A stretch of 25,917 nucleotides of DNA from an uncultured Paraprevotella sp. (lineage in GTDB: Bacteria > Bacteroidota > Bacteroidia > Bacteroidales > Bacteroidaceae), in contig CAJUDC010000018.1 of the NCBI GenBank assembly GCA_910584955.1, positions 1 to 25,917 on the forward strand, in the 5' to 3' direction. A program made the position numbers and the translations under genes. Below, one piece after another: positions 15,517 through 24,183 of the stretch. A model generated the notes under the pieces. That model was not told the DNA's origin. It was given only the letters and a program-made list of their open reading frames with translations, and made no database searches. Every line of letters starts with the position of its first letter. The first letter of the stretch is position 1.

Positions 15517-18246
15517 ATGAAACGCATTTTTACCATCCTGGCAACGCTTGCCGTCTCCTTTCTCGTCCAAAATACCGACGCGCAGTCTCTCGAGAATCCA
15601 GCCGATTTCACTTCGTCCATCCAAAATCCCAGTTTTGAGAATCACACCACCGACGGTTGGATCAACAACGGTTTCCAACTCCAGACCAACAACTCACCTG
15701 CCGATGAAGGATGGGCCAAAGACGGCAACGTCTATATTGAAAAATGGACGGCAACACCGGCTACTGTTGCGGATGCTTCCATCTCGCAAGTAATACGAAA
15801 CCTACCTAACGGGAACTACGAACTGCGGGCAACGGCACATGCCGTCAATCAAGCACTCCCCTCACGCCCTACCCAAGGTACAATCATATTCGGCGGGCTC
15901 TATAAAAAGGTTATCAACAAAGGAGGAGAATATACCGTACAAACCGTCGTAGCTAACGGCACGCTGGAAATCGGATTCCAATCCCAATCTACAAATGCCA
16001 ACTGGATTGCCGCCGATAACTTCCGTCTGTACTATACCGGCGAAACATCCGAAGGTTATCGCAATTACCTGAACCTAATTACCAGTTCTGCAAAAAGGAT
16101 GTTACTAGGAAATACATTACCTCATTACAATAAAAAAGCATTTGACAACGCCTTCACACTATCGAAAGAAGCCGGTAACGACATACGCAAACTGAAAGAA
16201 GCCATTACAGCCTTGGAACAAGCTGTATCTGTCTACCAAGAACTCGCAGCATGCAGCACAACCCTGCACAGCGCCCTCGTCATCGCCCGGCAGTTTGCCC
16301 GCAACAGCGACTACTCGGGGAAGGAGGACTTTTTGAAAGCCATTCTCGCAGCGGAAGAAGCATACAACGCAACAGAACCCGATATAATGACCATGCAAGA
16401 AGCAGCCGTAAACCTCCAAAAAGCTTCGGATCGCTATCTGGCAGCACGTCCTTCGGAATGGTTTACAATCAAAAACGGAGCCATGTGGAAAGATAACCGA
16501 CAAAAAGATGTACAAGCTCACGGAGCCGGATTTGTACGGGTCAACGACACATGGTATATGATTGGAGAAGACCGCTCAAATTCATGGAATCCAGACGTGA
16601 ATATGTATTCTTCCAAAGATCTTGTCAATTGGAAATTCGAACGCAAAATTATAGAGAACGGAGTGACACATACCTCTTTAGGCAACGGAAGAATGATAGA
16701 ACGTCCGAAATTGATGTATTGCCGGAAGACCGGTAAGTTCGTGGTATGGTGTCATTGGGAAAGCAGTAATTACGGCGCATCGGAAGCCGGAGTTTTCTAC
16801 TGCGACTCCGTGAACGGAGCATACAAATTCCACTGGGCCGGTCGTCCTTTGGGTGTAAAGTCGCGCGACTGCAACGTGTTCATTGACGATGACGATACAG
16901 CCTATTTCATATCTACTATTGATGAGAACCGGCATTTAGGGCTGTTCCGCCTGTCGGACGATTATCTGAGTGCGGTGGAATACACGGAGCTATTCAAATG
17001 GCAAAGTCGCGAAGCACCGGCTATCGTGAAAGTAAACCAGGTTTACTATATGCTCTCATCGGCCTGCAGCGGGTGGGATCCTAACCGATGCAAATTGTCT
17101 TATTCCCGTTCGCTTACTTCCGGTTGGTCTTCTTTATCGAATCTAGGGAACCCGATAGCCTACGACACACAGGCAGCTAATATCCTAACGATAAAAGGAT
17201 CCAAAGCCACCACTTATTTATATGTGGGCGACCGTTGGCAGGATCCCGGACTACCCGAGTCGAAAACAATCATCTTTCCCATCTCATTCCACGAAAACCG
17301 CTGTACATTCGATTACCACCAGCAATTCGACATTAATTTCGTCACAGGAGAATGGCGTGAGACACCGGATGACGGAACACGGATTTCCAAATCTCAGTGG
17401 AAAGTCATAGCATGCAGCAGCGAAGAGACAAATAGCGAACAAGGCGCCGCCCGTCTGGCCATTGACGGAAACATACGAACCAAATGGCATACCCGATACA
17501 GCGGGACAAAAGCCGAAGCCCCGCACTACATTACCGTAGACATGGGCACCGTTCACGAAATATCGGGATTCTGCTGTATTCCGCGCATGGACGACAGCAC
17601 CAACGGCTTGATACGGGAATTCACCCTGACAGTAAGCGAAGACGGAGAGAACTGGACTCTTGCAACAGGCGGAAGTTGGATGCCTTACGGCAGTGAAATG
17701 TACTTCCAGCCGATAAAAGCCCGTTATTTCAAACTGACCTCTCTAAAAGGAGACTATGCGTCCATTGCCGAAATAGACATGCTGACCCAATGCCCCGTTT
17801 ACACCGCAACTCCCATTTCTCCTTATTACAAGCTTGACACAAACGAGTGGAATGCCTCTCGGAATATTGTAGCAACGGAAGGCCAATCGGTAACATTCGG
17901 TCCCAGTGTATCTTCCGGCAGAGGAACTTGGGCCATCTATGGACCAAGCCTTCATGCCAGCGGACGAGAACACACACTGAATAATGTGGCTGCAACCGTG
18001 TCCGGTTCCTATCGCATGGCTTTTCTCGACATGTACGGCTGTACTTCCAATACCGACTACCAATTGACCGTAGTTCCACAAACCACCTCTGTCAGAAACA
18101 CAGCAAAGAACAACCGGGAAATAAATCGTATCAGATATTATACTATCGGAGGAGCGGAAATATCCGCTCCCCGTTACAAAGGGCTCTACATTAAAAAGAC
18201 TTATTTCAAAGACCATACTACCGAGAAACAGAAAATCGTATTATAG
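15517..18246 (+). CDS. Secreted GH43 glycoside hydrolase with F5/8-type C domain
   Basis: This is probably a periplasmic exo-acting glycosidase. The 909-residue protein has a signal peptide (MKRIFTILATLAVSFLVQN, cleavage near DAQ). A jelly-roll-like N-terminal domain (about 25-175) and a helical segment (about 180-305) follow. The five-bladed GH43 propeller covers about 315-610, an F5/8 type C (CBM32-like) domain about 624-760, an Ig-like part comes next, and the C-terminal tail recalls Bacteroides sorting-type ends. Within the propeller, DVQAHGAG (His335) replaces the usual base aspartate. IERPK has Glu395, SRDCNVF has Asp451, and SREAPAIVK has Glu499, the expected general acid. This pattern is that of the GH43 subfamily 24/34 group (exo-beta-1,3-galactanases and relatives) rather than xylosidases. 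First gene of an operon with GH115 and CE6. Confidence 0.85.
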   Translation: MKRIFTILATLAVSFLVQNTDAQSLENPADFTSSIQNPSFENHTTDGWINNGFQLQTNNSPADEGWAKDGNVYIEKWTATPATVADASISQVIRNLPNGNYELRATAHAVNQALPSRPTQGTIIFGGLYKKVINKGGEYTVQTVVANGTLEIGFQSQSTNANWIAADNFRLYYTGETSEGYRNYLNLITSSAKRMLLGNTLPHYNKKAFDNAFTLSKEAGNDIRKLKEAITALEQAVSVYQELAACSTTLHSALVIARQFARNSDYSGKEDFLKAILAAEEAYNATEPDIMTMQEAAVNLQKASDRYLAARPSEWFTIKNGAMWKDNRQKDVQAHGAGFVRVNDTWYMIGEDRSNSWNPDVNMYSSKDLVNWKFERKIIENGVTHTSLGNGRMIERPKLMYCRKTGKFVVWCHWESSNYGASEAGVFYCDSVNGAYKFHWAGRPLGVKSRDCNVFIDDDDTAYFISTIDENRHLGLFRLSDDYLSAVEYTELFKWQSREAPAIVKVNQVYYMLSSACSGWDPNRCKLSYSRSLTSGWSSLSNLGNPIAYDTQAANILTIKGSKATTYLYVGDRWQDPGLPESKTIIFPISFHENRCTFDYHQQFDINFVTGEWRETPDDGTRISKSQWKVIACSSEETNSEQGAARLAIDGNIRTKWHTRYSGTKAEAPHYITVDMGTVHEISGFCCIPRMDDSTNGLIREFTLTVSEDGENWTLATGGSWMPYGSEMYFQPIKARYFKLTSLKGDYASIAEIDMLTQCPVYTATPISPYYKLDTNEWNASRNIVATEGQSVTFGPSVSSGRGTWAIYGPSLHASGREHTLNNVAATVSGSYRMAFLDMYGCTSNTDYQLTVVPQTTSVRNTAKNNREINRIRYYTIGGAEISAPRYKGLYIKKTYFKDHTTEKQKIVL

Positions 18247-18287
18247 ATTCTATCTGTCCTCCTACCCTTAACCTAATACCTGACTAT

Positions 18288-20660
18288 ATGAAAAGAACAA
18301 TAATCCTCCTTTTATCAAGTCTCATTATACAGGTTACAAACGCAAAAGCCTCCAACGCCTTCACACTACACAGCAAACAGACGGTTCATATCGTATGGAA
18401 CACCTCGGAAAAACCAGTCGTGCACACAGCCCTAAATATATTAAGCCGGGATATGATGTCCATTCTGCAATGTCCTGCCCATATCCAGTCGCAAAACGGC
18501 CAGATCCTCATCGGGACAATAGGAACAAACAAACTGTTGGAAACAACCGGAGCCGATCTGTCTGCGCTGAATGGTAAGAAACAGGCTTTCCTACTGACCG
18601 TTCTTAGCGATGGCCGTTTGCTGATCGCCGGCAGCGACAGCCACGGCACTGCATACGGTATCATGGAAGTATCCCGCTTACTGGGTGTCTCTCCTTGGGA
18701 ATGGTGGGCCGACGCCCTACCGGAAAAGAAAGCGATCTTTACCCTTCCTGCCGGTTACACCGACATACAATCTCCGTCTGTCGAATACCGAGGAATATTC
18801 ATCAACGACGAAGACTGGGGACTAATGCCATGGAGCAGCGAGACTTACGAACCGCAAGCTCTCAAAGGACATATCGGTCCCCGCACCCATGAACGTATTT
18901 TCGAATTGCTACTCCGATTGCGGGCTAACACATACTGGCCGGCCATGCACGAATGTACCCATCCTTTCTTCCTGACCGAAGGGAACCGGGAAACAGCCGA
19001 AAAGTTCGGCATATATATCGGCGGATCACACTGCGAGCCAATGGCCTCAAGCACAGCCGGTGAATGGCGTCTACGGGGCAAAGGCGACTATGACTACGTA
19101 AACAACAAGACTTCGGTCTATCGTTTTTGGGAAGAACGCGTAAAGGAAATCGCCGAGCAAGAGATCCTTTATACCATCGGTATGAGAGGCGTACACGACG
19201 GACAAATGCAGGGAGCCAAAAGCATAGCAGAACAGAAAGCCGTGTTGGAACGCGTTTTCACCGACCAGCGCTATCTATTGAAAAAATACGTGAATAAGAA
19301 TGTAGAAGAAGTTCCGCAGGTATTTATCCCTTATAAAGAAGTATTGGACATTTATAACGCCGGCTTACAGGTCCCCGATGACGTGACTTTGATGTGGTGC
19401 GACGATAATTACGGTTATATCCGGCACTTCCCCACCGACGAAGAACGGGCACGCCAAGGAGGCAACGGTCTGTATTATCATATTTCCTATTGGGGCCGAC
19501 CGCACGACTATTTATGGTTAGGTACTTTCAGTCCGGCTCTGCTTTACCAGCAACTGAAACAAGCTTACGATCGGGATATTCGGAAAATATGGATACTGAA
19601 TGTAGGAGACATCAAACCGGCAGAGTACCAGACAGAACTATTCATGGATATGGCCTGGAACATAAACGAAGTCACTCAAAAAGGCGTATCCGATCATTTG
19701 AAGCGCTTTCTGCAACGTGAATTTGGAAAGACTGTCGGTCGTACCCTACATCCGGTTATGGAAGAACATTACCGTCTGGCCTACATCCGCAAACCGGAAT
19801 TCATGGGAAACACACGTGTAGAGGATTCACCTGCTTACCGTGTTATAAAAGACCTGCCATGGAACCGACAATTTATCTTAGAACGGTTAGCAGCGTATAA
19901 GAAGCTATCAGACAAAGTGGAAGCAACAGCATCCGCCATTCAGGATTTCCGTAAAGAGACTTACTTCCAGCTGATAAAATATCCGGTACAGGCAGCCACC
20001 GAAATGAATAAAAAAATGCTATATGCCCAGTTGGCCCGCCATGGCGAGATGGACTGGGTGTCCAGCCAAACTGCTTATGACAGCATTGTTACATTAACCC
20101 GGATTTACAACAACGGAATAGACGGCAAGGCTAAATGGAAACGGATAATGGACTTTCAGCCACGCAGACTGCCGGTTTTCGAACCCATCCGGCCTACAAC
20201 CGATACTTGTAAACTGAAAAGCGGATATACGTTGCTCCATAAATGGAATGCCGTAGAATGCACCAAGGGGCAATGCATCCCATGTAAAGGATTGGGTTAC
20301 GAAGGGAAATCCGCCATCCTCCCGAAAGGTGAAAATATTCATTATGAATTCACAGCATCGGGAACGGACTCCATTGAGATCGAAATACAACTCTTGCCTA
20401 ATCATCCGGTTAAAGGAGACAGATTGCGGCTATCCGTCATGCTTGACCAAGCATCAGCCAACGTATTGTCTTATGAAACAAAAGGAAGGAGTGAAGAATG
20501 GAAAGAGAATGTATTAAGAAACCAAGCCGTCCGACGCCTCATTCTTCCATTGGAGAAAAAGAGACGGCACAGGATCGTACTAACCGCACTCGATGAAGGG
20601 GTAGTACTCGATCGATTACTTATATACATGCCCTCTCATCGAAGCAATGCCAGCAAATAA
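18288..20660 (+). CDS. GH115 alpha-glucuronidase
   Basis: GH115 enzymes remove (4-O-methyl-)glucuronic acid linked alpha-1,2 to xylan, including internal decorations. The 790-residue protein begins with a signal peptide (ending near VTNAKAS). Family hallmarks are strong: ANTYWPAMHEC (213-223), IGGSHCEPM, GMRGVHDGQ (298-306), YKEVLDIYNAGLQVPDDVTL from residue 349, WCDDNYGYIRHFP from 370, YHISYWGRPHDYLWLGT, and NVGDIKP (438-444). The final 150 residues match the beta-rich GH115 C-terminal domain but look on the short side. It follows the GH43 gene after 41 bases without a terminator. Neighbouring GH43 and acetylesterase genes fit hemicellulose or glucuronic-acid-bearing arabinogalactan as substrate. 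Confidence 0.93.
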   Translation: MKRTIILLLSSLIIQVTNAKASNAFTLHSKQTVHIVWNTSEKPVVHTALNILSRDMMSILQCPAHIQSQNGQILIGTIGTNKLLETTGADLSALNGKKQAFLLTVLSDGRLLIAGSDSHGTAYGIMEVSRLLGVSPWEWWADALPEKKAIFTLPAGYTDIQSPSVEYRGIFINDEDWGLMPWSSETYEPQALKGHIGPRTHERIFELLLRLRANTYWPAMHECTHPFFLTEGNRETAEKFGIYIGGSHCEPMASSTAGEWRLRGKGDYDYVNNKTSVYRFWEERVKEIAEQEILYTIGMRGVHDGQMQGAKSIAEQKAVLERVFTDQRYLLKKYVNKNVEEVPQVFIPYKEVLDIYNAGLQVPDDVTLMWCDDNYGYIRHFPTDEERARQGGNGLYYHISYWGRPHDYLWLGTFSPALLYQQLKQAYDRDIRKIWILNVGDIKPAEYQTELFMDMAWNINEVTQKGVSDHLKRFLQREFGKTVGRTLHPVMEEHYRLAYIRKPEFMGNTRVEDSPAYRVIKDLPWNRQFILERLAAYKKLSDKVEATASAIQDFRKETYFQLIKYPVQAATEMNKKMLYAQLARHGEMDWVSSQTAYDSIVTLTRIYNNGIDGKAKWKRIMDFQPRRLPVFEPIRPTTDTCKLKSGYTLLHKWNAVECTKGQCIPCKGLGYEGKSAILPKGENIHYEFTASGTDSIEIEIQLLPNHPVKGDRLRLSVMLDQASANVLSYETKGRSEEWKENVLRNQAVRRLILPLEKKRRHRIVLTALDEGVVLDRLLIYMPSHRSNASK

Positions 20661-20693
20661 TCACATATTGTACCATTATTCTTATCAAAAATT

Positions 20694-21596
20694 ATGAGAT
20701 ACTATAAAATAATACTTTCTCTCATCCTTGCTACGATACAAATCACCGCTTCATCACAGAAGCCGGTAAGCGTTTTCATTACGGCCGGTCAATCCAATGC
20801 AGAGGGAAGAGAATCGGTAAACCATCTTCCTCCCTATCTCAACGATTCCTGTTACAAGCATCTCCGTTACGCCTTCGTACGCTCGGAGCAATCGGGAAAG
20901 TTCAGCGACTTCAAGTTCGGAAAGACATTTGCCTTTTGCGATGTGGCTCATTATTTTATAGACCAAGCCTCAGACGCCGATTTCTATGCGATAAAATGTA
21001 CTTACGGCGGAACCGCCATTGCTCCGGGTATAACCGAACCCAACAAACCCATCTGGTATGCCAATTCCGAATGGCTCAACAGGAACAGAGCGTACAGCGA
21101 TAGCAAAGGCGGTATGTCATTGACGCTTTCGTTGACAGAGGGGTTTGCCAGATGTGTTGATTCAACCCTTTCGCATCTGCCGGAAGGCTATGATGTAAAA
21201 GCGATTATGTGGCATCAAGGAGAGAGCGACCGTAACAAAGCCGATGACTATTACCAAAATTTTAAAGACATGATAACGTTTATGCGGGAGCAGATCTATG
21301 CCATAACCCAAAAAGAAAAAGACAAAACATTGCCCTTCATATTCGGAACCGTGTCACATGCCTCTCGGCAGTACAATCCTATCATAGAGAAAGCTCAACT
21401 CAAAGCGTCACAAGAGCTATCCAATGTCTATGTCATAGATTTAAGTGATGCCGGCCTGCAAGAAGACGGACTTCACTTCAACGGTCCATGGACGGAATAT
21501 GCCGGCAAGCTCATGTTCAACAAACTTGTGAAATTAGGCCTTGTAAACGCCAAGCCTGTGAAAGCAATCAAACCCAGTGCTGCCAATAATAGATAA
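20694..21596 (+). CDS. Secreted SASA/CE6-type carbohydrate acetylesterase
   Basis: This is predicted to remove O-acetyl groups from the same glycan. The 300-residue protein has a signal peptide (residues 1-22) and the SGNH-like motifs of the sialate-O-acetylesterase/CE6 group. FITAGQSNAEGRES carries nucleophile Ser34, IMWHQGESDRN carries His174, and EDGLHFNGPW provides Asp258 and His261 of the catalytic dyad. CE6 members are acetylxylan esterases, and distant SASA members act on other acetyl sugars, so the exact substrate is open. It starts 33 bases after the GH115 stop and is followed by a strong terminator, which makes it the last gene of the operon. Confidence 0.87.
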   Translation: MRYYKIILSLILATIQITASSQKPVSVFITAGQSNAEGRESVNHLPPYLNDSCYKHLRYAFVRSEQSGKFSDFKFGKTFAFCDVAHYFIDQASDADFYAIKCTYGGTAIAPGITEPNKPIWYANSEWLNRNRAYSDSKGGMSLTLSLTEGFARCVDSTLSHLPEGYDVKAIMWHQGESDRNKADDYYQNFKDMITFMREQIYAITQKEKDKTLPFIFGTVSHASRQYNPIIEKAQLKASQELSNVYVIDLSDAGLQEDGLHFNGPWTEYAGKLMFNKLVKLGLVNAKPVKAIKPSAANNR

Positions 21597-21608
21597 AAGC
21601 AAAGCTAT

Positions 21609-21642
21609 AACAACACCCGGTCGGAATCGACCGGGTGTTGTT
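21609..21642 (+). terminator. Rho-independent terminator of the GH43-GH115-CE6 operon
   Basis: AACAACACCCGGTCG pairs perfectly with CGACCGGGTGTTGTT around the loop GAAT, followed by ATTTTC. This is a 15-bp stem with a short T-run, 12 bases after the esterase stop. Confidence 0.85.
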
Positions 21643-21702
21643 ATTTTCAGAAGACAACCGTAATAAAAAGAAAGCATAATTTTCCATTTGTCGCATTCTT
21701 CG

Positions 21703-21710
21703 TATCTTTG
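21703..21710 (+). promoter_or_regulatory. Promoter of the beta-propeller hydrolase gene, -7 box TATCTTTG
   Basis: This is an exact TATCTTTG, 31 bases before the ATG, with a T-rich -33 region (TTTTC near 21680-21684) at roughly the right distance. Together with the upstream terminator it makes the next gene a separate transcription unit. Confidence 0.6.
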
Positions 21711-21741
21711 CCTTGGTTTACTCACAACACCTTAAACAGAC

Positions 21742-23097
21742 ATGAAACATTTATCTTTTACGCTTTTTATGCTTTCCATGCTTCCTTTGTCTGCAAGCGC
21801 ACAGATTGCCGATCGGCAGCGACCGGAAGAATGGGAACAACTCATTCCGGGTGCCCGCTTCATGGATCGTTTTCAGCCCATGAAGGGCAACCGTCTCTCT
21901 GACGATGTATGGGGTGCCGATTCCGTCCGACCGCGTCTTATCGACAACGGTATAGAAGATAGTTCCTGGAGCTATTGGGGCGGTAACATTGTCCGCGATG
22001 AGAACGGATATTGGCATTTGTTCGTGGCAGCATGGCCGGAAGCCTCAAAAAAAGGTCACATGGAATGGCCTAATTCATGGGTCATCCATGCCATAAGCGA
22101 AAACCGTTACGGCCCCTTCCGTCCACAGGAGGTAATCGGTCGAGGACACAATCCCGAAATTTACCGTACGGACAACGGCACATGGGTGCTTTATGTCATC
22201 AACGGACGTTACACCGCACCCAGTCTTGACGGTCCCTGGACATACGGAAACTTCGACTTCGATCCGTGCGGTCGCCGTATTATCGAAGGACTTTCGAATC
22301 TGTCTTTCGCGCGGCGCCCTGACGGTTCATGGTTGATGGTAGATCGTGGAGGAGGCATCTGGGTAAGCCGTGACGGGCTTTCTACATGGATGCAAATTTC
22401 AGACGAAAGCGTTTATCCCAAAGTCAACGGTCGTTTTGAAGATCCCGTATTATGGCGCGATTCGGTACAATATAACCTGATTGTAAACGACTGGTTGGGA
22501 CGCATCGCTTACTATCTGCGCTCACCCGACGGTCTGCATTGGACTGCGGATGCGGGCGAGGCCTATACTCCGGGAATTGCCCGACACTCCGACGGGAAAC
22601 AGGAACACTGGTTCAAATACGAACGGATGCGTATCGTACAGGATGCCCAAGGGCGTGCCGTACAAGCAAACTTTGCCGTCATCGATACATTGAAATTTGA
22701 AGACAGGCCGCTTGACCGGCATAGTTCTAAAAATATCTGTATCCCGCTCGATCCCGGTCTGCTGTTAAGCCTGCCTAGCCACACCCAAAAGAAAGACCGT
22801 TACATCAAATTGCATATCCATGCCGAAGACGGCATGTCGCCTATAAGCGATCTGGATACAAACACCCTGCGCTTCGGCGCTCCCCATGAAGTCGATTTCG
22901 GACGAGGGGCCGCTCCTGTCTCCATAGATGCAGACGGGAAAGATCTTGTCGTTACTTTCAGGATGAAAGCAGCTTCATTCGGTACCGCCGATTTTGTCGG
23001 AAAAGTACTTGTCCGACGCAGGGACGGACGCCCTACTTTCGGTTTCGTTCGTTTGCCTTGGGTTGATTTCACCACACCTCCGGTTCCTCAACCGTAA
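21742..23097 (+). CDS. Secreted beta-propeller glycosidase-like protein (GH43/GH117-like fold)
   Basis: I recognise the type, a five-bladed propeller hydrolase of Bacteroides, but not a named family. The 451-residue protein has a signal peptide (ending SASAQ). Propeller blades are visible as SYWGGNIVRDENGYWHLFV, GHNPEIYRTDNGTWVLYV, PDGSWLMVDRGGGIWVSRDG and GRFEDPVLWRDSVQYNLIV. Candidate catalytic acids are Asp86 or nearby, Glu139 (HNPEI) and Glu233/Asp234 (FEDPV), by analogy with GH43-clan enzymes. A beta-rich C-terminal domain of about 120 residues (from RYIKLHIHAEDG) follows. It stands alone between its own promoter and terminator. A lyase-free, exo-acting glycosidase is the most likely function, and the substrate is unknown. 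Confidence 0.72.
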   Translation: MKHLSFTLFMLSMLPLSASAQIADRQRPEEWEQLIPGARFMDRFQPMKGNRLSDDVWGADSVRPRLIDNGIEDSSWSYWGGNIVRDENGYWHLFVAAWPEASKKGHMEWPNSWVIHAISENRYGPFRPQEVIGRGHNPEIYRTDNGTWVLYVINGRYTAPSLDGPWTYGNFDFDPCGRRIIEGLSNLSFARRPDGSWLMVDRGGGIWVSRDGLSTWMQISDESVYPKVNGRFEDPVLWRDSVQYNLIVNDWLGRIAYYLRSPDGLHWTADAGEAYTPGIARHSDGKQEHWFKYERMRIVQDAQGRAVQANFAVIDTLKFEDRPLDRHSSKNICIPLDPGLLLSLPSHTQKKDRYIKLHIHAEDGMSPISDLDTNTLRFGAPHEVDFGRGAAPVSIDADGKDLVVTFRMKAASFGTADFVGKVLVRRRDGRPTFGFVRLPWVDFTTPPVPQP

Positions 23098-23101
23098 TTC
23101 T

Positions 23102-23140
23102 CAATGCTCCGGTCAACATACGTATTTGACCGGAGCATTG
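23102..23140. terminator. Bidirectional terminator between the propeller gene and oxyR
   Basis: CAATGCTCCGGTCAA (23102-23116) pairs perfectly with TTGACCGGAGCATTG (23126-23140), followed by TTATTCC. It lies between two convergent genes and touches the oxyR stop codon at 23141-23143, so it probably serves both. Confidence 0.8.
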
Positions 23141-24070
23141 TTATTCCAACTTAATACCGTATTTCACAATCCGCTCTTCCATCATTCCCTTAGGCATAAA
23201 GCGAAGGAGCGTATTCGCCAATGTATTCAACATACGCTCACGAATATAATCTTCTTTTATATACAGGGAAACCCGACGTTGAGAAAGAGAATCGCCTTCA
23301 ATACGCCGTACATTCCTGCGCTGCTCATTCGTGAGCATTGACAAATGCATCTCCGGTATAATGGTATACCCTCCGTTCTGATCAACGATCCGAATAAGCG
23401 TGTCTATGCTTCCGGCCTCATAAAGATGGTGACCTCGAGCCCGGGCTTTACAAAAACTAAAGGCACTTTCCCGCAGGCATTGTGCCTCTTTCATGATCCA
23501 CATCTGCTCGTGCTCCAATTTCTCGGGGCTGAATACGGGAAGCTTGCGCCAACAGCTTTCTGCCAGATACACCCAAAAGTTTTCCGTATAAAGCGGAATT
23601 TCATATATTCCCCGCCTCCCGTTCCCGCTGACAGCAATCCCTGCGTCTACTTGTCCACGCAATAAAGCGTCCAGCATATTCTCCGTTTTCATTTCCCGAA
23701 TAGACAGATCCACCTGCGGGTAATCCTCCAGATAATGCTTGATGAAACGAGGCAATATATAGGGAGCAATTATCGGACCGACAGAAAGCACCATGGAACC
23801 TGATATTTCCCCCTTGCTTTCATTCACCAATTCCGTTATACGCTCCGCTTCTCTGACAGCACGTTCCGCCTGCCGGATAATGCCCGCACCGATCGCAGTA
23901 GGAACCACCCGTTTGTTCGTACGCTCAAAGATACGTACTTCCAGTTCTTCTTCCAATTTCACAAGCATCGCACTCAAAGTGGGCTGTGATATTCCCAAAG
24001 CCTCCGCTGCCTTTGCAAAACTGCGGAAACGGTCGATGGCCATAATATACTTCAATTGCTGTAAGGTCAT
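23141..24070 (-). CDS. oxyR: OxyR-type LysR family peroxide-sensing regulator
   Basis: This LysR regulator is predicted to sense hydrogen peroxide through a disulfide. The 309-residue protein has the N-terminal winged HTH (MTLQQLKYIMAIDRFRSF, ALGISQPTLSAMLVKLEEEL). In the effector domain the motif CLRESAFSFC contains Cys198 and Cys207, with the same nine-residue spacing and nearly the same numbering as the redox pair Cys199/Cys208 of E. coli OxyR (CLRDQAMGFC). The ATG at 24068-24070 is chosen because the LysR HTH starts there and the promoter lies just upstream. The frame extends 18 codons further without similarity. Bacteroides has OxyR of about this length. This copy is divergent from an iron-sulfur membrane protein instead of a catalase or dps gene, so it may be a second OxyR paralogue. 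Confidence 0.87.
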   Translation of the reverse strand: MTLQQLKYIMAIDRFRSFAKAAEALGISQPTLSAMLVKLEEELEVRIFERTNKRVVPTAIGAGIIRQAERAVREAERITELVNESKGEISGSMVLSVGPIIAPYILPRFIKHYLEDYPQVDLSIREMKTENMLDALLRGQVDAGIAVSGNGRRGIYEIPLYTENFWVYLAESCWRKLPVFSPEKLEHEQMWIMKEAQCLRESAFSFCKARARGHHLYEAGSIDTLIRIVDQNGGYTIIPEMHLSMLTNEQRRNVRRIEGDSLSQRRVSLYIKEDYIRERMLNTLANTLLRFMPKGMMEERIVKYGIKLE

Positions 24071-24090
24071 AACGATAGATTTTATCAATG

Positions 24091-24098
24091 CAAAGATA
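24091..24098 (-). promoter_or_regulatory. oxyR promoter, -7 box TATCTTTG
   Basis: On the minus strand this reads TATCTTTG, 20 bases before the oxyR ATG. Its upstream part overlaps the opposite promoter at 24133-24140, so the two genes share a compact 113-base control region. Confidence 0.6.
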
Positions 24099-24132
24099 AA
24101 AGCAATTATTCGTTTACTAATCATAAATCGTT

Positions 24133-24140
24133 TAACTTTG
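24133..24140 (+). promoter_or_regulatory. Promoter of the iron-sulfur membrane protein, -7 box TAACTTTG
   Basis: TAACTTTG matches TAnnTTTG exactly, with TTCG (24109-24112) 20 bp upstream as a possible -33 element. The start codon is 43 bases downstream. OxyR binding here is plausible because LysR regulators usually control the divergent gene. Confidence 0.55.
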
Positions 24141-24183
24141 CATCGTCAACATCACGGAGTAACCATTATAAAAAGAATTTCAC

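Noticed and set aside
24071..24124. 18-residue N-terminal extension of oxyR
   Set aside because: It would include the promoter box, and LysR homology begins at MTLQQLKYI.
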